Shown: positions 51,751 to 61,126, counted from the first letter of the stretch. The stretch: DNA of 64,000 bases from Firmicutes bacterium UBA5389 (GCA_002409965.1 DHON01000092.1:7919-71918), one strand, 5' to 3'. Notes: generated from the letters alone by a model not told the origin. Program-made: numbers and translations.

Positions 51751-52941
51751 CTATTTCCATGCCTCCACGTACGTTACGCATTTCTTGATTCCGTTCTCTA
51801 TGACGAAGAGGAATGAGCCCTTGTCGGAAGGTATTCCGTCCTTCATCGACCACGCCATCTGTATACCGTCGAAGTCCTGCATGTTGCGGATGTAATCTCT
51901 GATCATGATCCGCTCTGCCTTCAGCTTCTTGGGATCGCCGGTTACGTCCGTCTCCTCGATGGCCCTCTTGATCATGTAGACGCAGTCGTAGTATATGGTG
52001 GACAGGGAAGTCGGATCCAGTCCGCCATGATCCTTCTTGTAGTTCTCCTTGAAGGTCTTCCAGCGGGGCGTCTCTTTCGCGCCGTCGAAGTAGGCATAGA
52101 TGTAGCACCCATTGAGGCTATCCCTCCCTGTGGTATACAGAGGCATATCGTCAGCGCTGCTGAAAATGAGTATCTTGGACTTATCCTTCCAGCCGTACTT
52201 CTCTAGCTCGATGATTATCTTCGCAACCTTCTCAGATGTGCACGTGAACATGAATCCATCGGGCTTCTGTGCCAACGCCCTGACAACCAGGGGTCCGAAA
52301 GTGACCGCGTCTGTCGGAACCTCAACGGTGAAGGTTTCTACTCCAACGGAAGCCAGCCCGTCAGCGTGAGCGTCCGCCATGCTCGGCCAGCAAGCCCACT
52401 TCTCCACAAACTGGATAACCTTCTTCATCTTGGGCTGCTCCTTGGCCCAGGCAGCGGCTGCGGGGGCCAGGTGTTTGTCCGTGGGTGGATACCACGACAG
52501 CGTCCAGGGGAAGAACTGAGTTGAGTACTCGTAGGTCGTGGAAGCTGTCATGCTGAACAGGCCTTGCCTCACAGCCAGCGGCATGGCTGCCATTATGCAG
52601 GCTTCAGGCACTGGACCCAATGACACCAGGCTCTTGTTGACGATCCTGGCCATTTGCTCAACGGCCTTCTCCGGGCTGACACCCGTGTCGTAGTCCACGA
52701 TTTTGACGGGCTTGCCCTTGATGCCGCCCTTCTGGTTGATCTCGTACGCCGCCCTGTGCGCGCTCCAGGCCATGTACTCGCCGATGCTCGCGATAGGTCC
52801 GGTCAAGCAGTTCAGAAACGGTATCTCCCACTGATCTACCACAGCGGCTGAAGGCGCGCCGAGGCTAGAGCCGGCGAGACAGACTAGAAGAACCGCCATG
52901 ATCAGCAGACCTGCGAATGACTTAGTGTGCTTTCCCATCAT
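51751..52941 (-). CDS. Liv-type ABC transporter substrate-binding protein
   Basis: A 30-residue signal peptide (basic MMGKHTKS, hydrophobic core LLIMAVLLVCLAG) precedes a type I periplasmic-binding fold with IPFLNCLTGPIASIGEYMAW and AAYEINQKGGIKGKPVKIVD, as in LivK/AmiC-like proteins. There is no proper lipobox, so the protein is probably released rather than lipid-anchored. The ligand-contact segments differ from the classical leucine-binding pattern, so the ligand is open. I start at ATG 52941 with GGGAGGAG upstream; the frame to 53085 lies inside livM. Confidence 0.87.
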   Translation of the reverse strand: MMGKHTKSFAGLLIMAVLLVCLAGSSLGAPSAAVVDQWEIPFLNCLTGPIASIGEYMAWSAHRAAYEINQKGGIKGKPVKIVDYDTGVSPEKAVEQMARIVNKSLVSLGPVPEACIMAAMPLAVRQGLFSMTASTTYEYSTQFFPWTLSWYPPTDKHLAPAAAAWAKEQPKMKKVIQFVEKWACWPSMADAHADGLASVGVETFTVEVPTDAVTFGPLVVRALAQKPDGFMFTCTSEKVAKIIIELEKYGWKDKSKILIFSSADDMPLYTTGRDSLNGCYIYAYFDGAKETPRWKTFKENYKKDHGGLDPTSLSTIYYDCVYMIKRAIEETDVTGDPKKLKAERIMIRDYIRNMQDFDGIQMAWSMKDGIPSDKGSFLFVIENGIKKCVTYVEAWK

Positions 52942-52952
52942 CTTTCTCCTCC

Positions 52953-53834
52953 CTAGTTGTTGCATTTGCTGATTCCACCCGATACCTTGCCTTTCAGACG
53001 TAGAAGCATCCGTTTCGTGACTAACCCACCGGGGAGTACGAGGACAATGACAATAAGGGTGAGCGCGTAGATGACTTGGCGCCACGAGGCGATAGCGCTA
53101 GGAAGAAGCAACTGCATGCCTTCTAGGATCGGAACTGAGACTATCACCCCCCACATGGTTGTATGCCCGCCGGCAAAGAGCATGCACATGAGAGTGCCAA
53201 TGACTCCCAGGTTAAAGAACTCGGGGAAGAGACCGCCTATGAGAAACGCGTATAGAGTCCCCGCTAGTCCAGCTAGTGCTCCTGCTGCGACTTGAAAGAA
53301 CATCCCTAGCCTCTTCACGTCGATTCCCAGGGCGGCCGCGGTGTTCTTGTCTACAAAGACCACAGAGGCCGCTCTTCCCAACCGGGAGTGGTCTATCCGG
53401 TATATCACCGCTCCCGCATACACGACAAGCAAGTACGTTAGTGGGAGCAAGTGGTTGACCTGTGGAATCCCGAAGAAGCCTATCGTTCCGCCCAGTGCCG
53501 GGGAGTTCTCGACGGCTGTCTTCAGAATGAAGATAATGGTCAAGCCGATGATCACCACCGTAAAGCAGGGCGCATCGCCGATAGCAAACGAAGGGATCAA
53601 GCAGATCAAGATTCCGATGAGTATTCCGACTACGACTATCAGGGCAAAGGGCCATGACCATTCGCGGGCAGCGAAGCCGGAAAAATAGGCAGACGCAAGC
53701 ATGCAAGCAACGGTCAAGTAATGGAGTTGCCCAACGCGGTAAGGCAGGTAAAGCGACCAACACATCAGGATATTAATCCCTGTAAATGACAAGAAGTAAT
53801 ACAGTACTGGCGACAACTGTCCAGCCTCCCCCAT
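52953..53834 (-). CDS. livM: Liv-type ABC transporter permease (LivM family)
   Basis: This 293-residue permease has about nine hydrophobic segments and LAGTLYAFLIGGLFPEFFNL in the expected position of the LivM cytoplasmic loop, with LPSAIASWRQVIYALTLIVI near the C terminus. It pairs with the LivH-type permease upstream. The gene ends 11 bases before the livK start. Confidence 0.88.
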   Translation of the reverse strand: MGEAGQLSPVLYYFLSFTGINILMCWSLYLPYRVGQLHYLTVACMLASAYFSGFAAREWSWPFALIVVVGILIGILICLIPSFAIGDAPCFTVVIIGLTIIFILKTAVENSPALGGTIGFFGIPQVNHLLPLTYLLVVYAGAVIYRIDHSRLGRAASVVFVDKNTAAALGIDVKRLGMFFQVAAGALAGLAGTLYAFLIGGLFPEFFNLGVIGTLMCMLFAGGHTTMWGVIVSVPILEGMQLLLPSAIASWRQVIYALTLIVIVLVLPGGLVTKRMLLRLKGKVSGGISKCNN

Positions 53835-53851
53835 CTCGTAATATCTAGAGG

Positions 53852-54727
53852 CTATGCTTCAATGCCGAACAACCCTTCGGGCTTTATCAGCATGATTACG
53901 AGCATCATCATGAAAGCAATGGCGTTTGACCATGACCCGGCGAGATACCCAATTGCCATGCTCTCGGCGATTCCAAGCAGCAACCCGCAAACCAGGCCGC
54001 CCTTCAGATTGCCCAGACCGGCGAGGATGGAAGCCGCTACTACCTTCATCCCCACGAAGTCGCCGAGACCCGGCGATGCTGATCCCAACAGCCTGGCGAA
54101 CATGACAGCCGTTAGGCCGCCCAGAAGACCCGCTATGGCGTAGCTTAGGACCCGCGTCTTGATGATGGGTATTCCTATGATCGATGAGAGGAGGCTGTTT
54201 TCGCTTATGGCCCTCAGCACCCTTCCCTGCCTTGTTCGATACAGCAGGTAGAAGAAGGCCGCCACGGCAGCGATGCCTCCGAATAGGGCGTACGCTTGCC
54301 CTGCAGAGAAGGCGATCAACCCAGAGCTGAAAATACTCTTTCCTACCCACTCTGTCGGAAAAGCAATAGGATATCCGTAGTTGAGCAGGTGAGACATTAC
54401 GTCCGTTATCAAGAGAGCCATGCTCATTGAAACCACGAAAGACACGTTGATGTCCAGGCCGTGTCTCTTGGCAAGCAGGCGGAATATCGGTTCAATCGCC
54501 ACGTTCACCACTATGCAACTGGCAACGGAGGCGAGCACGACCAGGAGCATGTTGTCGGTGTGCCGCAATACTCCCCAGCATACGTACATGGACAATACCA
54601 CCAGGTGCGGATAGGCGAACTGGATGATCTTCGCGACTAGGAGCATTAGGTTGAACCCCAGTACCAGCAGAACATACATGCTGCCCAAAGAGAGACCGTT
54701 AAGCAGTTGAGCCGCAAATATTTCCAT
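53852..54727 (-). CDS. livH: Liv-type ABC transporter permease (LivH family)
   Basis: This 291-residue permease begins QLLNGLSLGSMYVLLVLGFN, the LivH signature, with AIAGLLGGLTAVMFARLLG and GLGNLKGGLVCGLLLGIAES near the C terminus. Several membrane helices are evident. It is 17 bases upstream of livM. Confidence 0.9.
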   Translation of the reverse strand: MEIFAAQLLNGLSLGSMYVLLVLGFNLMLLVAKIIQFAYPHLVVLSMYVCWGVLRHTDNMLLVVLASVASCIVVNVAIEPIFRLLAKRHGLDINVSFVVSMSMALLITDVMSHLLNYGYPIAFPTEWVGKSIFSSGLIAFSAGQAYALFGGIAAVAAFFYLLYRTRQGRVLRAISENSLLSSIIGIPIIKTRVLSYAIAGLLGGLTAVMFARLLGSASPGLGDFVGMKVVAASILAGLGNLKGGLVCGLLLGIAESMAIGYLAGSWSNAIAFMMMLVIMLIKPEGLFGIEA

Positions 54728-54756
54728 AGTATGTATTCTCCTTAACTCTGGTTGAA

Positions 54757-55461
54757 CTACACGTTGCTGCCCAAATAGGCACGACGGACTTCCGGATGAC
54801 TCATGAGTTCCTGCGTGAGACCTTGCAGCACCACTCTGCCGGTCTCCATGACATAAGCGCGATTGGCGAACTCAAGCGTCTTCTTTGCGTTTTGCTCTGC
54901 CAGGAGAATCGTATAACCCTTATTGTTCAGGTCGCCCAGGATATCAAAAATCTCGCTGACCACTTTTGGAGCGAGGCCCAGCGAGAGTTCGTCTACCATG
55001 ACCAGTTCAGGTTTTGACATCAGTGTCCGGGCTATCGACAGCATCTGCTGTTCCCCGCCGCTCAGGGTTCCTGCAGTTTGGTGAATCCTCTTGCGCAAAA
55101 CCGGAAAAGACTCGAACACGTTCTCCAGGTTGTCGTTGAAATCCTGAGGGTTGTGGTAAGCCCCCAATTGGAGATTCTCCAAGACGGTCATCGTGGAAAA
55201 CACCAAGTGCCCTTCGGGTATGAGGCCCAGACCCATATTGGCGACCTTGTCGGTGCTGCTGTTGGTGATGTCGTCTCCCAAGAAGAGTACTTTCCCGCTC
55301 TGAACCTTCTGAACACCGAGAATCGCTTTGAGCAACGTTGTTTTGCCTGCGCCGTTCGCACCGATCAGGGCCACGATCTCTCGTCTGTCCACTTCAATGC
55401 TGATATTCTCGAGCGCCCTCACTGGCCCGTAGGATACGGAAACACCTTCAACCTTAAGCAT
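54757..55461 (-). CDS. livF: Liv-type ABC transporter ATPase (LivF family)
   Basis: Walker A is IGANGAGKTTLLKAILG (about 35-51), the ABC signature LSGGEQQMLSIARTL (about 135) and Walker B PELVMVDELSLGLAPK. LGLIPEGHLVFSTMTVLENL marks LivF. The correct start is the ATG at 55461, which overlaps the livG stop by eight bases (ATGCTTAA). The frame to 55584 is inside livG. Confidence 0.92.
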   Translation of the reverse strand: MLKVEGVSVSYGPVRALENISIEVDRREIVALIGANGAGKTTLLKAILGVQKVQSGKVLFLGDDITNSSTDKVANMGLGLIPEGHLVFSTMTVLENLQLGAYHNPQDFNDNLENVFESFPVLRKRIHQTAGTLSGGEQQMLSIARTLMSKPELVMVDELSLGLAPKVVSEIFDILGDLNNKGYTILLAEQNAKKTLEFANRAYVMETGRVVLQGLTQELMSHPEVRRAYLGSNV

Positions 55462-56236
55462 GCTGCTCTTCTTCACCGAGATAAGCCTCCAGTACTTTCG
55501 GATCGCTCTGTATGTGCTTCGGACTCCCCTCGCTGATTTTCTCTCCGAAATTGATGACTGTGACCCAATCACACAGATCGACAACTAAGCTGACATCATG
55601 ACTGACTAGGACTATGGTGACTCCAGTATCCCTTATGTGCCTGATAATGCCCTTCAGTTCTTCTGTTTCTTTGAGCCCCATTCCCGAGGTAGGTTCATCC
55701 AGAAGCAATAGCTTCGGATCGAGTACTAAGGCACGAGCAATCTGCACTAGTTGACGTTCCACCCAAACTAGTTCGCCGGCCCAGCGGTGGGCCGAGTCTG
55801 CCATTCCCACGAAATCCAAAGCCTCTTGTGCCTTTTGCCTGATCTCCCTCTCCTGAGCACAGAAAACACGAGGCCGCCGAAGAAAAGTCCCGATGGGATC
55901 GATACCGGAATAGTAGTACATACCTGCCATAACATTCTCCAGTACAGTATCGGGCATCATCATGGCAGCCTGGAAGGACCGAGCAAGCCCCATTCTGGCA
56001 ACGGCCTGAGCCGGAAGGTTGGTTGTGTTCACAGAGTCGAGATAGATCTGCCCTTCGGTGGGCGGCAGCAATCCCGAAACCAGGTTAAAGAACGTTGACT
56101 TCCCGGCCCCGTTGGGGCCGATCAGCCCGTGAATCCTACCCCTCTTCACATTGACATCCAGGTTGGTAATTGCCTTGACACCACTGAAATGCTTACTTAG
56201 CCCCATGGTCGAGAGGATTGCCTCGTCTGAAGTCAT
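55454..56236 (-). CDS. livG: Liv-type ABC transporter ATPase (LivG family)
   Basis: Walker A is IGPNGAGKSTFFNLVSGLL (about 38-56) and Walker B KLLLLDEPTSGMGLKETEEL. The stretch MGLARSFQAAMMMPDTVLEN is LivG-like. The signature loop reads LVWVERQLVQIARALVLDPK, with WVERQL replacing the canonical LSxGxQR and related LivG sequences, an unusual feature. ATG 56236 has AAAGGAG ten bases upstream. It is the first gene of the transporter operon, 80 bases from its promoter. Confidence 0.9.
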   Translation of the reverse strand: MTSDEAILSTMGLSKHFSGVKAITNLDVNVKRGRIHGLIGPNGAGKSTFFNLVSGLLPPTEGQIYLDSVNTTNLPAQAVARMGLARSFQAAMMMPDTVLENVMAGMYYYSGIDPIGTFLRRPRVFCAQEREIRQKAQEALDFVGMADSAHRWAGELVWVERQLVQIARALVLDPKLLLLDEPTSGMGLKETEELKGIIRHIRDTGVTIVLVSHDVSLVVDLCDWVTVINFGEKISEGSPKHIQSDPKVLEAYLGEEEQHA

Positions 56237-56322
56237 GCGATCAATGCTCCTTTGCATGCAGCGACTTTGCTTTCTGGCGGCGGCAGGACACTCCATAATC
56301 CCCATCAATGAACTTGTATAGA

Positions 56323-56351
56323 AGTTTATCGAATATTGCCGATGGTGTCAA
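56323..56351 (-). promoter_or_regulatory. Sigma-A promoter of the Liv-C45-pan block
   Basis: A perfect TTGACA (56351-56346), a 17-base spacer and TAAACT (56328-56323) on the minus strand give a strong vegetative promoter. Transcription would start near 56316, about 80 bases before livG. The 296-base gap 56237-56532 otherwise contains only the pnp terminator. Confidence 0.78.
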
Positions 56352-56475
56352 CCATTATCGCCATTACGCCACCGCGTCTGGGTAACGGATTAGGGCGTTT
56401 CCCTGGCGATTACCATAAGAGGATGCCGGTATTATGCTGGGTGGCGCGGCAATGGTAAATACGAAATTTGGGCAT

Positions 56476-56501
56476 AAAAAAAAGCCGGAACTGATCCGGC
56501 T
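56476..56501 (-). terminator. Intrinsic terminator of pnp
   Basis: On the minus strand AGCCGGA-N5-TCCGGCT (arms 56495-56501 and 56483-56489) runs into eight T residues. It is the clearest rho-independent terminator in the window and lies 30 bases after the pnp stop, separating the pnp cluster from the Liv operon. Confidence 0.93.
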
Positions 56502-56532
56502 GTGTTGCTATATTGCTATATGCGGCACTAAC

Positions 56533-58731
56533 CTATCTGCGCCGTCGGTCACCCCCGCCATCTCGCCTGGGCCCGGCGCTCCCTCGCTGGAAGCCCGCTC
56601 GCGGCGGCCTCGGACCCCGGTCGAAAGGCTGCTCCACATAGCCTTCCGGCTTGGGCAGCAGGTCCTTGCGCGACAGGTTGATCCTGCCCTGGCTGTCGAT
56701 CTCGGTCACCCTCACCGTCACCTCATCGCCTATGTTCACAACGTCTTCCACAGTTGCAACCCGCTCATAGGCAAGCTGAGAGATGTGCACGAGGCCTTCT
56801 TTGCCCGGGAGCACTTCCACGAAAGCGCCGAACGGCATTATCCGCGTTACCTTGCCTGTATAGACTTCGCCCTGCTCAGGATCGTGCACCAGCTCGTTGA
56901 TCATGGCCACCGCGCGTTTGGCGTCGTCTTCATCGATCGATGCAATGAACACGCGACCATCGTCTTCGATGTCGATCTTGGTGTTGGTCAGCTCGATGAT
57001 CTTGCGTATCATCTTGCCCCCAGGTCCGATCACATCGCGGATCTTGTCGGGGTCAATGCTTATCGTGAGCATCCTGGGCGCGTAGGGCGACAGCTCAGGA
57101 CGGGGCTCCGGCAGAGCCTCCAGCATCTTGCCGAGGATGAACATCCTGCCTCGATTCGCCTGCTCCAGCGCCGACCGGAGTATGTCGCGGGAGATGCCCT
57201 TGACCTTCATGTCCATCTGTATCGCCGTCACGCCGTCGCGTGTGCCTGCCACCTTGAAGTCCATGTCGCCGAGATGGTCTTCCATGCCCTGGATGTCAGT
57301 GAGTATGGCGAGTCTGTCGTCGTGCTTGACCAAACCCATCGCTACGCCAGCTACCGGCTTTTTGATCGGCACGCCCGCGTCCATAAGCGAGAGTGTGCTG
57401 CCGCAGATGGATGCCTGGCTGCTCGAGCCGTTGGATTCAACGACCTCCGACACCAGCCTGATCGTATATGGAAACTCCTCTTCAGAGGGGATAACGGGCA
57501 GAAGAGCGCGCTCAGCCAGCGCACCGTGGCCAATCTCGCGTCTCCCCGGGCCCCGGATGGGACGCACCTCGCCAACGCTGTACGGCGGGAAGTTGTAGTG
57601 GTGTATGTAGCGCTTCGACTCCTCTAGGCCCAGGTCGTCGATGATCTGCATTTCGCCGACGGCTCCCAGCGTGCATGTGGTGATCACCTGAGTCTGCCCG
57701 CGCCGGAACATGGCCGACCCGTGCACACGGGGAAGCAGGCCCACAGCGCAGTCTATCGGGCGGATTTCGTCCATTGCCCGGCCGTCCGGTCGAATGTGCT
57801 CTGCCGTGATCATCTTGCGCACTATCTGCTTGAGCATGCTGTCCAGCGCCGCGTCTATGCACTTGTGAGGCGTGTCTTCGCCCATTTCCTCCTCGAAATG
57901 CGCATGGGTCGCCTGTCGGACGGCGCTGGTCAGTTTCTCGCGGGCCAGTTTGTCGGGGTTGCGCACGGCCGCATCCAGCTGCGCGTGGGCGAACACCTCA
58001 ATCTTCGCAGCAAGCTCCGGATCGGGTTCGAGTAACTTGAACTCCCGCTTGGGCACGCCGACCGCTGCGATGATCTCGTCCTGAAAAGCGATTATCTCCT
58101 TGATCGTGTCGTGCCCGCGCATGATCGCCTCCAACACCTGCTCCTCGGAGACCTCGTTGGCCGCGGCCTCCACCATGAGCACTGCATCGCGGGTACCTGC
58201 GACCACCAACGACAGGCTCGACTTATCCAGCTCTTCCGCGCTGGGGTTGATCACGAATTCGTCGTCCACGATGCCGACCTTGACGCCTGCGATGGGGCCG
58301 TCGAAGGGCACATCGGAGATGCCGAGCGCAATGGACGCTCCGTTCATCGCCAGCACCGATGGTTCCACCCCAGGCTCAACGGACATCACTACCGCGACTA
58401 CCTGGACATCGTTTCTGAAACCCTCCGGAAACAGCGGCCGTATCGGCCTGTCGATCTGCCGCCCCGCCAGGATCGCCGCCTCGCTCGGGCGGCCTTCGCG
58501 CTTGATGAACCCTCCAGGGATCTTGCCCACTGAATAGAGCCTTTCCTCGTAGTCCACCAAGAGCGGGAAGAAGTCTATGCCCTCCCTCGGCTCCTTGGAA
58601 GCAGTCGCGGTGACCAGGACCACTGTATCGCCGTACCGTACCAGCGCAGACCCCCCGGCCTGCCGGGCGACGTAGCCGGTTTCAACCGACAGCTTCCTTC
58701 CTGCCACGACTGTCTCAAACGTCTGATGCAT
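56533..58731 (-). CDS. pnp: Polynucleotide phosphorylase
   Basis: This 732-residue 3'-5' exoribonuclease has two RNase PH-like domains, an alpha-helical linker, a KH domain ([20 protein letters not shown], about 556-575) and an S1 domain ([20 protein letters not shown], about 625-644). An Arg/Gly-rich tail ([18 protein letters not shown]) follows. It degrades RNA with phosphate. GGAGGT lies ten bases before the ATG. rpsO is upstream with a hairpin between, the classic arrangement. Confidence 0.97.
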   Translation of the reverse strand: MHQTFETVVAGRKLSVETGYVARQAGGSALVRYGDTVVLVTATASKEPREGIDFFPLLVDYEERLYSVGKIPGGFIKREGRPSEAAILAGRQIDRPIRPLFPEGFRNDVQVVAVVMSVEPGVEPSVLAMNGASIALGISDVPFDGPIAGVKVGIVDDEFVINPSAEELDKSSLSLVVAGTRDAVLMVEAAANEVSEEQVLEAIMRGHDTIKEIIAFQDEIIAAVGVPKREFKLLEPDPELAAKIEVFAHAQLDAAVRNPDKLAREKLTSAVRQATHAHFEEEMGEDTPHKCIDAALDSMLKQIVRKMITAEHIRPDGRAMDEIRPIDCAVGLLPRVHGSAMFRRGQTQVITTCTLGAVGEMQIIDDLGLEESKRYIHHYNFPPYSVGEVRPIRGPGRREIGHGALAERALLPVIPSEEEFPYTIRLVSEVVESNGSSSQASICGSTLSLMDAGVPIKKPVAGVAMGLVKHDDRLAILTDIQGMEDHLGDMDFKVAGTRDGVTAIQMDMKVKGISRDILRSALEQANRGRMFILGKMLEALPEPRPELSPYAPRMLTISIDPDKIRDVIGPGGKMIRKIIELTNTKIDIEDDGRVFIASIDEDDAKRAVAMINELVHDPEQGEVYTGKVTRIMPFGAFVEVLPGKEGLVHISQLAYERVATVEDVVNIGDEVTVRVTEIDSQGRINLSRKDLLPKPEGYVEQPFDRGPRPPRAGFQRGSAGPRRDGGGDRRRR

Positions 58732-58777
58732 TCAGTCGCCTACCTCCTCAATGTGTAGCGCATCTTGCTTACAAATA

Positions 58778-58807
58778 GGAGAGCGGGAAGGTGAACACCC
58801 GCTCTCC
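58778..58807 (-). terminator. Stem-loop between rpsO and pnp
   Basis: GGAGAGCGGG (58778-58787) and CCCGCTCTCC (58798-58807) make a perfect ten-base stem 12 bases after the rpsO stop. A weak TATTTG follows. In E. coli the same interval holds the rpsO attenuator and an RNase III site that controls pnp, so a partial terminator or processing site is likely here. Confidence 0.65.
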
Positions 58808-58819
58808 GTAGCACTTCCC

Positions 58820-59089
58820 CTACTTGCGCAACCCCAGTCGCTCCACAATGGCCCTGTACCGCTCGATCTCGGTTTCCTTCAGGTAATCCAAGAGCGCCCG
58901 CCGTCTGCCCACCATCTTGAGCAGACCTCGCCTGGAGTGATGGTCCCTCTTGTGCGTCTTCAGGTGCTCCGTAAGGTAGTTTATCCTTTCCGTCAAGATT
59001 GCCACCTGGACTTCTGGAGACCCGGTATCGGAATCGTGGACCCGGTACTTCTCAATGATCGCTCGCTTCTCATCAATGCTCAGGCTCAA
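58820..59089 (-). CDS. rpsO: 30S ribosomal protein S15
   Basis: The sequence [19 protein letters not shown] and [20 protein letters not shown] is unmistakable S15. I choose TTG 59089, which gives 89 residues, the universal length, with GGAGGT about ten bases upstream. The GTG at 59101 would overlap that ribosome site. The 150-base region before it shows no clear promoter. Confidence 0.96.
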   Translation of the reverse strand: MSLSIDEKRAIIEKYRVHDSDTGSPEVQVAILTERINYLTEHLKTHKRDHHSRRGLLKMVGRRRALLDYLKETEIERYRAIVERLGLRK

Positions 59090-59239
59090 AGGATACTGCA
59101 CCTCCTAGTTTTGGATCCCCCCCTACCAAGAAAGCCGTCGGAGGGTCGGCAGCCCTAGTACGGGGTTCGACAAGCGCTACTCTGATAACTTGCCAAAGTA
59201 CATCTTAGCATACGGGTCATAGGGTGTAAACTCAGTTGC

Positions 59240-60175
59240 TCAGAAGCTCAGAAGGACTCGCGCGGCGGCCATGTCCTCCTTGATCTGCTCCGCCAGTTGG
59301 GCGGGGTCGGCGAACTTGAGTTCATCCCTGAGCCGCGCGGCGAACTCCACCGTGAGAGATGTTCCGTACAGGTCGGGCGATGCGTCCATAATGTGCACTT
59401 CCAGCGTGACTCCGCGCGCCTGATCGTCGAATGTGGGCCTCACTCCGATATTGCATACGGCGGGCGATTCCGGCGACTGGCCCGAGCGCGCCACACAGGC
59501 GTACACTCCCGGCATGGGCAGCGCGATGCCTGCCGGAACGCTCACATTCGCAGTGGGGATCCCGATCCCGCGGCCGACTCCTCTTCCCCGCGCCACAACG
59601 CCTCGGACGAAGTGACGCCTGCCCAGGAGCCGGGCGGCGCGCCCCACATCTCCGCAGGCGAGAGCGGCTCTGATGCCTGTGCTCGAGGCCAGCTCGCCGC
59701 GGATCTCAACCGGCGGCAGGACCCGAGCTTCGATGCCCGCGTTTCGCGCAAGCGATTCGAGCCTAGCGGGGGTTCCGGCCCCGCCATGGCCGAAGGAGTA
59801 GTCGAACCCCACCACTACGCACTCGGCATCCAGCGAATCGCGGAGCACATCGGTTACGAAAAATTCTGGGGCCATGCGCGCCAATCCTACATCGAAAGCC
59901 CGGACAATCGCCACATCCACTCCGCAGGATTCCATAAGGCCGAGCCTGTCGTGTATGGTCATCAGAGTGGCAGGCGCGCGCTCGGGGCAGACCACCTGCA
60001 TCGGATGGACATCGAAAGTGTACACGCCGCACGCTGTGCCGCGCTCCCCGGCGATTCTCACCGCCTCTTCGATCAACGCCGAATGGCCGATGTGCACGCC
60101 GTCGAATGTGCCCAAAGCGTAGACTCCGGCGATATACTGGGGACGTTGGTTGCTGCTCACAAAGCATCGATGCAT
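59240..60175 (-). CDS. ribF: Bifunctional riboflavin kinase/FAD synthetase
   Basis: The N-terminal adenylyltransferase domain has ALGTFDGVHIGHSALIEEAV (about 21-40) and VVGFDYSFGHGGAGTP near 121. The C-terminal kinase domain has HFVRGVVARGRGVGRGIGIP and TANVSVP near 195-215. It turns riboflavin into FMN and FAD. It is 18 bases after truB, the conserved order. Confidence 0.95.
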   Translation of the reverse strand: MHRCFVSSNQRPQYIAGVYALGTFDGVHIGHSALIEEAVRIAGERGTACGVYTFDVHPMQVVCPERAPATLMTIHDRLGLMESCGVDVAIVRAFDVGLARMAPEFFVTDVLRDSLDAECVVVGFDYSFGHGGAGTPARLESLARNAGIEARVLPPVEIRGELASSTGIRAALACGDVGRAARLLGRRHFVRGVVARGRGVGRGIGIPTANVSVPAGIALPMPGVYACVARSGQSPESPAVCNIGVRPTFDDQARGVTLEVHIMDASPDLYGTSLTVEFAARLRDELKFADPAQLAEQIKEDMAAARVLLSF

Positions 60176-60193
60176 TCCACAACACCTCGTAAT

Positions 60194-61126
60194 TCACAGA
60201 ACGACCTTGGGCTGAATCAGAAGCCCGGGGTCGCCGCGCCCCACCCTCGCTATGGCCGCGAGAGACCCGTCAGGGCGCACTAGAGCGATGTAGGGGATAT
60301 CGGTTGCTGCACTTGCTGCGCTGCGGACTCGGCCGCCATTGCATTCGAAAGCCGTTCCATGACTGACCCAGCCCGCTTCGAGCTCGGTGAGGTCTAGCGC
60401 TGGAAGATGCCTGACGCCTTCCAGGGACGGCTTGATAGCCTGAGCGAGCGATCCGAAAGAGGCCATTCGCTCAAGTTCATCAAGGGTCACGGCCTGTTCG
60501 AGAGTGAATCCGGACGTGGCCGTTCGCACGAGGGCGCTCATGTGGCCGGCAACCCCAAGGCTACGGCATATGTCTTCGCACAGGGTCCGTATATATGTTC
60601 CCCGAGAGCATTCCACCCGTATCCTGCCGCGTGAGCCGTGTTCCAAATGCGATGGCCAGCTTGACACGGACAACGGTTCGATGCTGTACACGACAACAGC
60701 GCGGGGCTTTCGCTCGACGGTGATCCCCTGACGGGCCAGTTCATACAGCCGGCGGCCGCGGTGGTGGATCGCCGAAACCATAGGCGGCACTTGCTGTATG
60801 TCGCCCACAAACTTTCCGAAGGCGGCGAACGCTTCGGAAAGAGGGATCGAGAAGCCCTCGCTGCGAGCCACGACCTCTCCGCTGGCATCGCCGGTCATGG
60901 TGGACAGCCCAAATGCGATCTCAGCTTCATACCGCTTGGGGAACTCTTCCATGAAACGTGTGAGCCTGGTGGCGGCTCCCATGCACACCACCAGCAGGCC
61001 GGTGGCATCGGGATCGAGCGTGCCCGTATGGCCGGAGGAGCGTTCGCCTGTGATGCTCCTTACGCGCATCACAACATCGTGGGAGGTTATCCCAGCTGGC
61101 TTATGTATGGCGACTATGCCGTCCAC
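60194..61126 (-). CDS. truB: tRNA pseudouridine-55 synthase
   Basis: DGIVAIHKPAGITSHDVVMR opens the protein and the catalytic aspartate is in GHTGTLDPDATGLLVVCMG (about Asp38). A C-terminal PUA-like region follows. It modifies U55 in the T loop of tRNAs. Start GTG; it overlaps nrnA by 13 bases. Confidence 0.95.
   Translation of the reverse strand: MDGIVAIHKPAGITSHDVVMRVRSITGERSSGHTGTLDPDATGLLVVCMGAATRLTRFMEEFPKRYEAEIAFGLSTMTGDASGEVVARSEGFSIPLSEAFAAFGKFVGDIQQVPPMVSAIHHRGRRLYELARQGITVERKPRAVVVYSIEPLSVSSWPSHLEHGSRGRIRVECSRGTYIRTLCEDICRSLGVAGHMSALVRTATSGFTLEQAVTLDELERMASFGSLAQAIKPSLEGVRHLPALDLTELEAGWVSHGTAFECNGGRVRSAASAATDIPYIALVRPDGSLAAIARVGRGDPGLLIQPKVVL

Noticed and set aside
56434..57627. 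Plus-strand open frame of 397 codons
   Set aside because: It is antisense to pnp, begins across the pnp terminator, and has shadow-like composition.
59102..59239. S15 autoregulatory leader or ribF terminator
   Set aside because: Only weak four- to five-base pairings around GCCG/CGGC were seen, too little to support a structured element.
59297..60283. Plus-strand open frame of 328 codons
   Set aside because: It is antisense to ribF, a certain gene, with arginine/histidine-rich shadow composition.
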